Shown in pieces: positions 24,826-32,511 of a DNA stretch of 40,005 nucleotides. This stretch comes from Rhodothermales bacterium (lineage in GTDB: Bacteria; Bacteroidota; Rhodothermia; Rhodothermales; BA12): contig JACSSA010000114.1 in assembly GCA_014879465.1 (NCBI GenBank), positions 1 through 40,005 of the forward strand. The letters are read 5' to 3'. Numbering within the stretch: position 1 is the stretch's first letter; every line of letters starts with the position of its first letter. A program made the position numbers and the translations under genes. A model generated the notes under the pieces. It made no database searches. It saw nothing but the letters and a program-made list of their open reading frames with translations, and was not told the DNA's origin.

Positions 24826-25842
24826 ATGCCTTGTGGCCCGTGGCCCGTGGTCGTGACGCTTGGAGATCCCGGCGGCATCGGGCCGGAGGTCACGCTGAAA
24901 GCGCTGCATGTGCTGGGCGATGCCGCCCCGCCGCTGCTCGTGGGCAGCCTCGACGCGTTGCGCCAACACGCCACCCGACTGGGCTACGACCCGGCGCGGT
25001 TTGTAGCGACGACCGCCCCGTTCGGGGCGCAGACGGGAGATGTCCCGGTGCTCGACGTGACGGGCGGCGCATCGTTCAAGGTGGATTGGGGACGAGCCAC
25101 CGAAGAGGGCGGCCGCGTGTCGATGCTCGCCGTTGAAGCCGCCACCCGGCTGTGTCTTTCCGGAGAGGCCAATGCGATGGTGACGGCCCCGATCTCGAAG
25201 GAAGCCATTGCGCTCGCAGGACACGACGTGCCCGGCCACACCGAGTTCATCGCCCGGCTCTGCGGCGTCGAGCACCCGCTGATGCTGCTTGTGGCCGATC
25301 TGCCCTCCGGCACGTCGCTGCGCGTAGGCCTCGTGACGGTGCACGTTCCGCTTCGGCGCGTGGCCGATCTGGTTACGAAAGATGCGATCCAGGCGCGGTT
25401 GCGTACGATGGAGGAGGCGCTTCGGCAGGACTTCGGAATCGACCGTCCGAGGATTGCGGTGCTCGGTTTGAATCCGCACGCAGGCGACGGCGGCGTCCTC
25501 GGCGACGAGGAGATCGCCACGATCCGACCCGCCCTTGAGTTGGCACGGACGGCGGGAATCAACGCTCACGGGCCGTTTCCCGCCGACGGTTTCTTCGCCA
25601 CCGACGTTGCGGCGTTCGACGGCGTGCTGGCGATGTATCACGATCAAGGCCTTGCGCCGTTCAAAGCGTTGGGATTCGACCGGGGCGTGAACGTCACTTG
25701 CGGCCTGCCCATCGTCCGCACCTCGCCCGACCACGGCACCGCCTACGGCATTGCAGGACAGGGGCGCGCCGATGCCGGATCGATGATCGCGGCCTGCCGT
25801 TTAGCTTCCGGCATCGCCCAAATCCGCACCGAAGCGCCCTGA
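24826..25842 (+). CDS. pdxA: 4-hydroxythreonine-4-phosphate dehydrogenase
   Basis: A 338-residue enzyme that oxidises 4-phosphohydroxy-threonine on the DXP-dependent route to pyridoxal 5'-phosphate; it is cytoplasmic and usually a dimer. Family marks are GDPGGIGPEVTLKAL at the N-terminus, PISKEA, GHTEF (H138, phosphate/substrate site), and the three metal-binding histidines in VHVPL (H173), NPHAGDGG (H218) and MYHDQGLAP (H272). Their spacing of 45 and 54 residues is that of the family. RTSPDHGTAYGIAG closes the active site. I chose the ATG at 24826 because the conserved block begins 9 residues later; a GTG ten codons upstream (24796) is possible. It converges with the PAP2-like gene, 19 bases away. 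Confidence 0.95.
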   Translation: MPCGPWPVVVTLGDPGGIGPEVTLKALHVLGDAAPPLLVGSLDALRQHATRLGYDPARFVATTAPFGAQTGDVPVLDVTGGASFKVDWGRATEEGGRVSMLAVEAATRLCLSGEANAMVTAPISKEAIALAGHDVPGHTEFIARLCGVEHPLMLLVADLPSGTSLRVGLVTVHVPLRRVADLVTKDAIQARLRTMEEALRQDFGIDRPRIAVLGLNPHAGDGGVLGDEEIATIRPALELARTAGINAHGPFPADGFFATDVAAFDGVLAMYHDQGLAPFKALGFDRGVNVTCGLPIVRTSPDHGTAYGIAGQGRADAGSMIAACRLASGIAQIRTEAP

Positions 25843-25861
25843 GTTCTGCCGATTCCAGCCG

Positions 25862-26503
25862 TCACCCGGCCCAAAGTGTCAGTTGCAGCGGCGGGAGAAG
25901 CGAGCCGACGACAGTCCCGGCGAGGATCTCGCCCGGCGTGTGCGCCCGCAGCTGCAGCCGCGCCCACGCCACGAGCGGCACGGCGAGCGCCGCCACCACG
26001 AGCCACCCGTCGGGGATGGGCAGGTGTGCGGCCGAGCGTGCCCACGCGAGCGTGGCGAACGTACCGGCCACGGCGACGAGGTGCACGCTGATCTTCCATC
26101 TACGGTTGATTAGCAGCAACACCGCGGTGGTAACGGCTTGCCAGAGCGCCGAGGCCGCCGCCAACCGCTGCCCTCCTGGCAGCACGCCCAGCAGCACGAG
26201 TCCGAGCAGGAGCGTGCACACACCGCCCACGAGGTACGGCACGGTGCGCCGACCCTGCTCGCGCACCTCCATCGTCGCCACCGCGCCGCGCCGTACCATC
26301 GCCGCGAGTACAAGCGCAGGCACGACGGCCACGAGCGCAACGGCCCATCCGATCACCAGCGATACGTCGCGCCCCGACGCGCCCGACGCACTCGCCAAGC
26401 CGCCGAGCAACAGCGGCGCAAGGCTGAGCGGGCTGACGGCGTATGTGACAGCCAGCGCCAGCCGGGTGGCTACGCTCGACGAACGGCGGTCGGGAAGATC
26501 CAC
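25862..26503 (-). CDS. PAP2-superfamily membrane phosphatase-like protein
   Basis: A membrane protein of ~213 residues from a GTG start, with five or six hydrophobic helices. The PAP2 (acid phosphatase / lipid phosphatase) signatures are present in relaxed form: REQGRRTVPY, then WKISVH with the central His, and RLQLRAHTPGEILAG with the last Arg-x-x-x-x-His pair. Such proteins dephosphorylate lipid phosphates or polyprenyl diphosphates on the outer face of the inner membrane. The start is uncertain because the frame stays open into the upstream gene; GTG at 26503 leaves 44 bases after the UDG-like stop and a short cytoplasmic head before the first helix. It is probably the third gene of the proS transcript. 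Confidence 0.72.
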   Translation of the reverse strand: MDLPDRRSSSVATRLALAVTYAVSPLSLAPLLLGGLASASGASGRDVSLVIGWAVALVAVVPALVLAAMVRRGAVATMEVREQGRRTVPYLVGGVCTLLLGLVLLGVLPGGQRLAAASALWQAVTTAVLLLINRRWKISVHLVAVAGTFATLAWARSAAHLPIPDGWLVVAALAVPLVAWARLQLRAHTPGEILAGTVVGSLLPPLQLTLWAG

Positions 26504-26547
26504 GGCGGGGAGACGTCTGAGAGAAGCGGCGGCGGCGGACGACGGTG

Positions 26548-27171
26548 CTACCCGTGCGGCAGGTGCGCTTGCACGACCGGCCGCCACTCCGCAAGCTTGA
26601 ACCCGTACGCGGACGGATGCATGAGGCCGACGAACGTACACGGCTCGTCGCCTCCGCCGGGCGCGACGAGGCCGAGGCGCTCCACCCGGCGTTGCCGCTT
26701 GCCGATCTCCTCGGCGCGGCCGGCCAGCACCGTTCGGACGTGCTTCCACAGGTCGAATCCGGTCACGAGCACAAGTTCTGGGCGGAGTGCAGCCAGACGG
26801 TCGGGGAGCGACGCCTCCGCGTCGGCCCACTGGAAGGCCGACGGGCGCTGCCGGGGGGCATCGCCCACGAACCGCTCCACCACGTTGAAGAAGGCGAGCC
26901 GCTGCCAGAGCGTCGCGTCCGGTTGGCCGTCGGGGGAGAGCAGGGCGGTGAGGCGCTTGAAGTAGGCGAGCCGCCCGCCCTGCTCCACCTCCTTCTGCAC
27001 GACCCGCCGGGTGAAGTCGGCGTCGCGGTGGGTGCGCCAGTCGCCCTTCTCGGGCACAAGGTAGTGGCTCTCGCCCAGCACGAGCGTTCGCACGCCGTGC
27101 AGGCCGCCGGCGTAGGCGTCTCCCACCCACGGCAGAAAGCCGTCGTCAAACGCGTTCAGGGAAACGTCCAT
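26548..27171 (-). CDS. Uracil-DNA-glycosylase-superfamily-like protein
   Basis: A 207-residue cytoplasmic protein that looks like a distant member of the uracil-DNA glycosylase fold. RTLVLGESHY lies near the N-terminus, where UDGs have the water-activating loop. The core has FFNVVERF and LRPELVLVTGFDLWKHV (the buried strand), and HPSAYGF near the C-terminus is where UDGs keep the H-P-S leucine-loop motif. The classical GQDPY motif is not present, so activity on uracil is uncertain; many such relatives are uncharacterised. It starts at the ATG at 27171, 25 bases after the proS stop on the same strand, so it probably shares the proS transcript. Confidence 0.65.
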   Translation of the reverse strand: MDVSLNAFDDGFLPWVGDAYAGGLHGVRTLVLGESHYLVPEKGDWRTHRDADFTRRVVQKEVEQGGRLAYFKRLTALLSPDGQPDATLWQRLAFFNVVERFVGDAPRQRPSAFQWADAEASLPDRLAALRPELVLVTGFDLWKHVRTVLAGRAEEIGKRQRRVERLGLVAPGGGDEPCTFVGLMHPSAYGFKLAEWRPVVQAHLPHG

Positions 27172-27196
27172 GGTGCAGAGGGAAGGTAGTGGTAGC

Positions 27197-28666
27197 TCAG
27201 TACGCCTTGGCGTAGAGCACGCGGCCCTTCGACGGCTGGCCGGAGACGGGGTCGATGCCGTCTTCTTCCGCTTGGCCGAGCGGGATGCAGCGGATCGTCG
27301 CCTTCGTCTCTTCCTTGACGCGGGCCTCGGTCTCGGCGGTGCCGTCCCAGTGCATCGCGAAGAAGCCGCCCTTCTCGTCGAGCAGCCGCTTGAACGTGTC
27401 GTAGTCGTCCACGACGGTCGTGAGCGCTTCGCGGCGGTCGAGGGCCGTTTGGAACAGGCTCGCTTGGATGGTTTCGAGCAGCGCGGCGCACGTTTCGGGG
27501 AGGCCGTCCTGCGAGACCGAGGACTTCTCGCCGGTGTCGCGGCGGGCCAGCTCGACGGTGCCGTTCGCCACGTCGCGGGGGCCAAGGGCGAGGCGCAGCG
27601 GCACGCCCTGCGCTTCGTACTCGGCAAACTTCCAGCCCGGACGAAACGCCTCGCGGGCGTCCACCTTCACACGCAGCCCGGCGGCTTTGAGGGCGGCGGC
27701 GAGGTCGTTTGCCCGCTCCAGCACGGCCACGCGCTCCTCGTCGGTGCGGTAGATGGGCACGATCACGGCCTGCGTCGGGGCGAGGCGCGGCGGCAGCACG
27801 AGACCCTTGTCGTCGGAGTGCGTCATGATGAGCGCGCCGATCATCCGGGTGGACGTTCCCCACGACGTTGCCCAGACGTATTCGAGCGTGTTGTCCTTTG
27901 TCTGGAACTGGACGTCGAATGCCTTGGCGAAGTTCTGCCCGAGGAAGTGGCTGGTGCCTGCTTGCAGCGCCTTGCCGTCCTGCATCATCGCCTCGATGCA
28001 GTACGTTTCGACGGCTCCGGCGAAGCGCTCCGACGGCGTCTTGAGGCCGCGTACGACCGGGATCGCCATAAACTCCTCGGCGAACGTCGCGTAGACGTCG
28101 AGCATCCGCTCGGTCTCTTCGATGGCCTCTTCGGCGGTGGCGTGGGCCGTGTGGCCCTCTTGCCAGAGGAACTCCATCGTGCGCAGGAACAGGCGCGTGC
28201 GCATCTCCCAGCGCACCACGTTGGCCCACTGGTTGATGAGGATCGGAAGGTCACGGTGGCTCTGGATCCAGTCGCGGTACTGGTTCCAGATGATGGTCTC
28301 GCTGGTGGGGCGGACGATCAGGTTCTCGTCAAGCTTCGATTCCGGATCGGGAATCAGGCCGTCTTCCGTCACCTTGAGGCGGCTGTGCGTGACGACGGCG
28401 CACTCCTTGGCGAACCCGTCGACGTGCTCGGCCTCTTTGGCGAGAAACGACTGCGGGATGAACAGCGGGAAGTACGCGTTCTCGTGGCCCGTGTCCTTGA
28501 ACATGCGATCCATCTCGCGCTGCATGTTCTCCCAGAGCGCGTAGCCGTTGGGGCGGATCACCATGCAGCCGCGCACGGGCGAGTAGTCGGCCATCTTCGC
28601 CGCCTTGATGACGTCGAGGTACCATTGGGCGTAATCGGTGGTGCGGGGCGTGATGGCGTCGGCCAT
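27197..28666 (-). CDS. proS: Prolyl-tRNA synthetase, archaeal/eukaryotic type
   Basis: A 489-residue class II aminoacyl-tRNA synthetase that charges tRNA-Pro. It has the compact architecture of the archaeal/eukaryote-like form (no editing insertion; ~490 residues, against ~570 for the E. coli type). [20 protein letters not shown] opens the protein, the motif 2 region is [11 protein letters not shown]-like (seen as [17 protein letters not shown]), and motif 3 is [19 protein letters not shown]. The anticodon-binding domain and the C-terminal domain ending RVLYAKAY follow. In relatives the last domain has a Zn-site Cys in GKC-x-x-SGKPS; here it reads [11 protein letters not shown], so part of the Zn site seems lost. 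The ATG at 28666 is used; the open frame before it does not look like ProRS. It leads the proS, UDG-like, PAP2-like series. Confidence 0.95.
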   Translation of the reverse strand: MADAITPRTTDYAQWYLDVIKAAKMADYSPVRGCMVIRPNGYALWENMQREMDRMFKDTGHENAYFPLFIPQSFLAKEAEHVDGFAKECAVVTHSRLKVTEDGLIPDPESKLDENLIVRPTSETIIWNQYRDWIQSHRDLPILINQWANVVRWEMRTRLFLRTMEFLWQEGHTAHATAEEAIEETERMLDVYATFAEEFMAIPVVRGLKTPSERFAGAVETYCIEAMMQDGKALQAGTSHFLGQNFAKAFDVQFQTKDNTLEYVWATSWGTSTRMIGALIMTHSDDKGLVLPPRLAPTQAVIVPIYRTDEERVAVLERANDLAAALKAAGLRVKVDAREAFRPGWKFAEYEAQGVPLRLALGPRDVANGTVELARRDTGEKSSVSQDGLPETCAALLETIQASLFQTALDRREALTTVVDDYDTFKRLLDEKGGFFAMHWDGTAETEARVKEETKATIRCIPLGQAEEDGIDPVSGQPSKGRVLYAKAY

Positions 28667-28913
28667 TCTTGTGGACAGCGAGTGTCGGGATTCGTGAACA
28701 GAAAGGGGGCGGGCCATCCGGCGCAGCCCCGAAGAAAACGGCCCGACGGCGGATTCGACGCCGTGGCGCGGCCTTTGCCCGGTGATCGGGCACAGCCCGA
28801 AGATACGGGACGTGTGCGAGCCGGTTCGCGGACGCACGCTGCTCCCAACACGGTTCTGCACAACCTTCGCCCGATGACGGCGTTTGACTTCCTGCTTTTA
28901 TTGCTTTACCCCT
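28667..28913. other. Divergent intergenic region, proS and lipoprotein gene
   Basis: A 247-base spacer that must hold the promoters of both flanking genes. GCCCGGTGATCGGGC (28777-28791) can form a small hairpin. TTGACT at 28885-28890 is a possible -35, but I see no matching -10 at the right distance. Confidence 0.4.
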
Positions 28914-30065
28914 ATGGCCGACCGATTCCGCCTCCTGCGTCCGCTGGCCGTCGTCGCGCCCGTGCTTCTGGCCGGGACGCTTCTCGCCGGTTGCATCACC
29001 GTTCGCGATTACGACGATGCGTACTACGAGGAAGTGGTCGCGTACTCCAAAACCGAAGACGGCGAGGTGGTGACGACCTACGACGAGACGACGGGATCCG
29101 CCGGCGGCTACACGGCTGTGACGTCGGACGACGACTACCGTGAGGGCTACCAAGACGGCTACGCCGACGGCAACCGCTACCGCCGCTACTTCTCGCGCTA
29201 CTACGACGACTACAACTACGGCTACGACCCGTACTACTACTCGTACGGATTGTCGTACACCTGCTGGGACGGCTGGGGGTACCGCCCGTGCGCATACGGC
29301 TACCGTCCTGGTCTTTCGATTTCGTTCGGCTGGGGCGCTCCGTGGGCGTACTACAACCCGTACCGCTACTGGTACTACGATCCGTACTACGCCTATGCGT
29401 ACCGGGGCGGCTACTACGGCGGCCACCACGATCCGTACTACTCAGGCTGGCGCTACGACGGACGCGGAACGGTGCGCCCGATCTACGGCACGACGCCTCG
29501 TGGCGCGACCGCCGGGAGCGGTTCGATCAACGGTGCGCCGATGCCCGCAGGGCTGGGCCGTGCCGGAACGACCGAAGGACGGGGCGTGACGGGGCGCGGC
29601 TCAACCGGAAGCGCGACTCGCGGAGCGGCGACCGGACAGCCGATCTCGCGTCGCCCAAGCGTGGGCGCAGGCGACGCACGCGGCACGACGCGGGTGGTAG
29701 AAGGTCGCGGCCGTGTAGGGGGTGGCGAGGCGTCCACGGGGCGCGGAAGCACCGCTACCACCACGCAGCCTACCCGTCGCCCGAGCGTGGGCGCGGGCGA
29801 AACGCGGGGACGGACGTACACGCCGCCTGCCCGCGACAACGGCTCCAGCGGGCGCGGCTCGTCGGAAGGCTCGTACACGCCCCCGCGCCGCGAGTCGGCC
29901 CCGCCGCGTGCCGAACCGCCGCGCCAAGCGCCCCCGCGCGAAACGCCACGCTACGATCCGCCCAGCCGCTCGTCGGGCGGAGATTCCGGACGGGGTTCGT
30001 CGGGCGGGTCGTCCGGTGGCGGGCGCGGCTCGACCAGCCGAGGCGGTGGCCGAGGCGGCAACTGA
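28914..30065 (+). CDS. Lipoprotein with Tyr-rich and Gly/Arg/Ser-rich low-complexity regions
   Basis: A 383-residue protein of no family I recognise. Residues 1-27 are a lipoprotein signal (LLAGTLLAGC, lipid-bearing Cys ~27). Residues ~75-185 are packed with Tyr, Asp and Gly (YYDDYNYGYDPYYYSYG and similar), and residues ~200-383 with Gly, Arg, Ser, Thr and Pro. Inside the second part a 12-residue unit occurs twice with little change: SRRPSVGAGDARG and TRRPSVGAGETRG (DNA about 29648 and 29775). The low-complexity parts are probably disordered or matrix-like. An envelope, surface or polymer-associated role is possible, but nothing shows it. A hairpin with a T-run follows 9 bases after the stop. 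Confidence 0.75.
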   Translation: MADRFRLLRPLAVVAPVLLAGTLLAGCITVRDYDDAYYEEVVAYSKTEDGEVVTTYDETTGSAGGYTAVTSDDDYREGYQDGYADGNRYRRYFSRYYDDYNYGYDPYYYSYGLSYTCWDGWGYRPCAYGYRPGLSISFGWGAPWAYYNPYRYWYYDPYYAYAYRGGYYGGHHDPYYSGWRYDGRGTVRPIYGTTPRGATAGSGSINGAPMPAGLGRAGTTEGRGVTGRGSTGSATRGAATGQPISRRPSVGAGDARGTTRVVEGRGRVGGGEASTGRGSTATTTQPTRRPSVGAGETRGRTYTPPARDNGSSGRGSSEGSYTPPRRESAPPRAEPPRQAPPRETPRYDPPSRSSGGDSGRGSSGGSSGGGRGSTSRGGGRGGN

Positions 30066-30074
30066 ACCGAACTG

Positions 30075-30108
30075 CGCTGTCAGGGCCGAGGCTCTGACAG
30101 CGTTTTTT
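30075..30108 (+). terminator. Rho-independent terminator, CTGTCAGG family
   Basis: CGCTGTCAGGGC (30075-30086) pairs with GCTCTGACAGCG (30091-30102) through one G-T pair and the loop cgag. TTTTTT follows at 30103-30108. It ends the lipoprotein gene; its left arm contains the stop codon of the convergent coaX gene. The core matches the hairpins at 396 and 38024. Confidence 0.88.
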
Positions 30109-30844
30109 GTACGATCCGGGCGATGCCGACCAGGACGAGGTGCGGACGCACGTCGCCGAAGGCCGCTGCGTCCCACGCCGCCAGCAGCGACGCGAAGCCT
30201 CCGGTGGCCACGACCGGCGCGTCGGGAGCACCCAGCGCATCGCGGGTGCGGCGAACCAGCCCACGCGCGCCCTCGGCGTACATCCCCACGATGCCCGCTT
30301 CGAGCGCCTCGGCGGTCGTGGTGCCGATGGCGGGCGGATCAGGCTCAACCGTGATCTCCGGAAGCTGCGCTGTGCCTCGGGCGAGGCTCCGAGCCATCAG
30401 GCGAGGGCCGGGAGCAATCGCGCCGCCGACGTACGTCCCCGACGCGTCCACAGCCTCGACGGTAAGCGCCGTCCCCGCCGACACGACGACGAGCGGCCCC
30501 GCGCCGCGCTCAAACGCGCCGGCCACGGCGCACAGTCGGTCGACGCCCAGCGTATCGGGCGTGGCATAGCCCACGCGAAACGGCCAAGGCATCTCGGCCT
30601 TGACCTCAACCAAGGGCACTGCGAAGCGCCGACGTACGACGTCGGTCACCCGCAGGGTTTGCGCGGGCACGACCGACGAGAGGCCGATGGCGTCGGGCTT
30701 TGCGGACAGCCCGTCAAGCGCCCGGTCGAGGGCTTCGGGCAGGTCGTCGTAGGCGATGCGGAAGGCTCCTCGAACGCCGTCGTCTGCGTCGATCAGCGCC
30801 CCTTTAAGGGCCGAGTTGCCGAGGTCGAGGGCGAGGACGTTCAC
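30080..30844 (-). CDS. coaX: Type III pantothenate kinase
   Basis: A 254-residue cytoplasmic kinase for the first step of coenzyme A synthesis (pantothenate to 4'-phosphopantothenate), of the ASKHA fold. DLGNSALKGAL at 7-17 is the phosphate-1 motif, TPDTLGVDRL at 95-104 carries the catalytic Asp102 within the usual LGxDR, and VATGGFA at the end is the adenosine motif. The middle motif normally reads D-x-G-T-A-x-T-x-D; here it is SAGTALTVE (122-130), with Ser and Glu in the two Asp places. The GTG start overlaps the birA stop in GTGA, so the two are translationally coupled, as vitamin-cofactor neighbours often are. The stop codon lies inside the hairpin at 30075. Identity is firm; the motif change is unusual. 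Confidence 0.92.
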   Translation of the reverse strand: MNVLALDLGNSALKGALIDADDGVRGAFRIAYDDLPEALDRALDGLSAKPDAIGLSSVVPAQTLRVTDVVRRRFAVPLVEVKAEMPWPFRVGYATPDTLGVDRLCAVAGAFERGAGPLVVVSAGTALTVEAVDASGTYVGGAIAPGPRLMARSLARGTAQLPEITVEPDPPAIGTTTAEALEAGIVGMYAEGARGLVRRTRDALGAPDAPVVATGGFASLLAAWDAAAFGDVRPHLVLVGIARIVQKTLSEPRP

Positions 30845-31626
30845 GGCGTAGAGGAGGGCAAAAGATGAACATCGCCCGCGTAGAAGGCCCGTGTCCGACC
30901 GTCGGGCAGGAGCAGCCGCAACGCGCCGTCTTCGCCGACGGATGTGAACGTGCCGGTCAGCATCGTCTCACCCTCCACAAGCCGAACGGTTTGGCCAAGA
31001 CCGTCGAGCCGTGCGGTGAAGGCCGGAAGCCACGTCTCCGCGTGGTCGGATAGTGCGTCGTCGAGGCGGCGTTCGAGCGCAGGAAGCAGCGCCGCGAGGA
31101 CGGTGGCGCGTTCGAGCCGTTGCCCGGCGTGGAGGGCCAGCGAGGTAGCCGTGGCGACGAGGTCGTCCGGAAAATCGGTTTGGTTGACGTTCACGCCAAG
31201 GCCGACGATCAGCGCGCCGCCCGCCGCCTGCGCAATCGTTCCCGCCACCTTGCGTCCGCCGAGGCGTACGTCGTTGGGCCATTTCACCGTCGCAGCCAGC
31301 CCCATCGCATCGAGGGCCTCGGCCACGCCGAGCGCTACTCCCAGTAGCGCCCGCGGCCACGCATCGGGGCGGCCGTCACGCCAGACGAACGACAGCAGCA
31401 GGTTTTGCCCCGGAGCGTCGTTCCACGACCGACCCTGCCGGCCACGCCCCGCCGTTTGATGATCGGCGACGACGAGGGTGCCCGAGGGCGCTCCGTCGCG
31501 GGCGAGGGTGGCGGCGTCCGTCATCGTGGACGGTGTGTACGCTCGAAACGACGCCTGTTGGCCCAGCTTTCGCGTGGCAAGCGCCTCGAAAGCGCCGGAA
31601 AGATCGGCCGGGAACGGTTCGTGCAT
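30841..31626 (-). CDS. birA: Biotin--[acetyl-CoA-carboxylase] ligase, class I (no HTH domain)
   Basis: A 261-residue enzyme that makes biotinyl-AMP and attaches biotin to the carrier domain of acetyl-CoA carboxylase. The catalytic marks are STMTDAATLARDG, the biotinyl-AMP loop GRGRQGRSW, KWPNDVRLGGRKVAG with the active-site Lys, and GLGVNVNQ. The C-terminal ~50 residues form the SH3-like domain. The N-terminal DNA-binding domain of E. coli BirA is absent, so it should not act as a repressor. The ATG at 31626 is chosen; the frame is open upstream, but the ligase domain starts right after this Met. The gene ends in a GTGA overlap with coaX and is divergent from the gene at 31697 (70 bases between them). 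Confidence 0.93.
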   Translation of the reverse strand: MHEPFPADLSGAFEALATRKLGQQASFRAYTPSTMTDAATLARDGAPSGTLVVADHQTAGRGRQGRSWNDAPGQNLLLSFVWRDGRPDAWPRALLGVALGVAEALDAMGLAATVKWPNDVRLGGRKVAGTIAQAAGGALIVGLGVNVNQTDFPDDLVATATSLALHAGQRLERATVLAALLPALERRLDDALSDHAETWLPAFTARLDGLGQTVRLVEGETMLTGTFTSVGEDGALRLLLPDGRTRAFYAGDVHLLPSSTP

Positions 31627-31696
31627 CGAAACGGGGCAGGGACGCGGATCGGAACGATCTTTGGATTTGAACGGTCGCACGCCCACCTCTCCGCCG

Positions 31697-32467
31697 ATGT
31701 TCACGTTTCCCCCGCAATTTTGCCGCTGGCTCACCGTCCTTGCTGTAGGGCTGGTGCTGGGCGGCTCGGCGGCGTCGGACACTGCGGCGCAGCCGTGGCG
31801 ACGGGGGCTTCCTCCTCCGCCTGCCCCAACGGTGTCGGGGTTGACCGGCGATTCCCGCCTTGCTCGTCCTGCCGGCCCGGCCCGCGATCTGCAACGCGCC
31901 GAGTCGGCCTTGCGCAGCGGCGTCAGCGGTGCGCCGGAAGCAAAAGCTCGCCTCGACCGCATCCTGACGGCAACGCCCGACGATGCCGACGCCCGTCGCC
32001 TTCGTGCGCACGCGCTGCTGGCGCTCGGCCGCCCTGCCGGTGCCCTCGTCGACGCCGAACGTGCCGTCGCGTTGAGGCCCGAGAGCGCCGAAGCGCATCT
32101 GCTCGTCGTGGAATCCGCCCGATTGGTAGGCAACCGAAGCCGTGCCTTCGCCGCCCTCGACCGCCTTGCCGCGCTTGCTGTGCGCGACGGCCCGCTCCAC
32201 GCCCGCGCCGCGTGGAACGCTGCCGAACTCGGCGACCTCGAACGCGCAGAGAGCCTCGCCCGCATCGCCGTCACGCAAGACGCTTCCCGCCCCGACGGCT
32301 ACCTGCTGCTGGCCCGGCTGTTCGTGCTCCAACGCCACGACGATGCCGCGGCGGCGGTGCTGGCCCGCGCCGCGAATGCCGGCGTCGTAACGCGCCCGAT
32401 GGTGCAGAGCGACGATCTGCTCGCCCGTCTTGCCGACCACCCGGACGTGCGCCGGGCGTGGCGCTGA
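31697..32467 (+). CDS. Exported TPR-like repeat protein
   Basis: A 256-residue protein with a signal peptide (about 1-31, ending DTAAQ) and a Pro-rich linker. From ~65 to ~250 it is a helical repeat region rich in Ala, Leu, Arg and Asp. Units such as ARRLRAHALLALGRPAGAL, DAERAVALRPESAEAHLLV and AAWNAAELGDLERAESLA have the spacing of tetratricopeptide repeats, which bind partner proteins. No enzyme motif is seen. GATCTTTG at 31656-31663 is a possible -7 box. The gene ends 44 bases before the GH13 enzyme at 32512 on the same strand, but a possible promoter lies between them. The partner and role are unknown. Confidence 0.7.
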   Translation: MFTFPPQFCRWLTVLAVGLVLGGSAASDTAAQPWRRGLPPPPAPTVSGLTGDSRLARPAGPARDLQRAESALRSGVSGAPEAKARLDRILTATPDDADARRLRAHALLALGRPAGALVDAERAVALRPESAEAHLLVVESARLVGNRSRAFAALDRLAALAVRDGPLHARAAWNAAELGDLERAESLARIAVTQDASRPDGYLLLARLFVLQRHDDAAAAVLARAANAGVVTRPMVQSDDLLARLADHPDVRRAWR

Positions 32468-32482
32468 GGCGGGGCGGAGGCG

Positions 32483-32489
32483 TACTTTG
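32483..32489 (+). promoter_or_regulatory. Possible -7 element (TACTTTG) before the GH13 gene
   Basis: TACTTTG lies 22 bases before the ATG at 32512 and resembles the TAnnTTTG box of Bacteroidota. No operator palindrome like those at 2823, 13373 and 18584 is present here. Confidence 0.3.
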
Positions 32490-32511
32490 AGGCGTCGTCC
32501 TTTCTGCCTCG

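Noticed and set aside
28777-28791. GCCCGGTGATCGGGC as a regulatory palindrome before proS
   Set aside because: It is a short GC hairpin in GC-rich DNA with no second copy; it may be chance.
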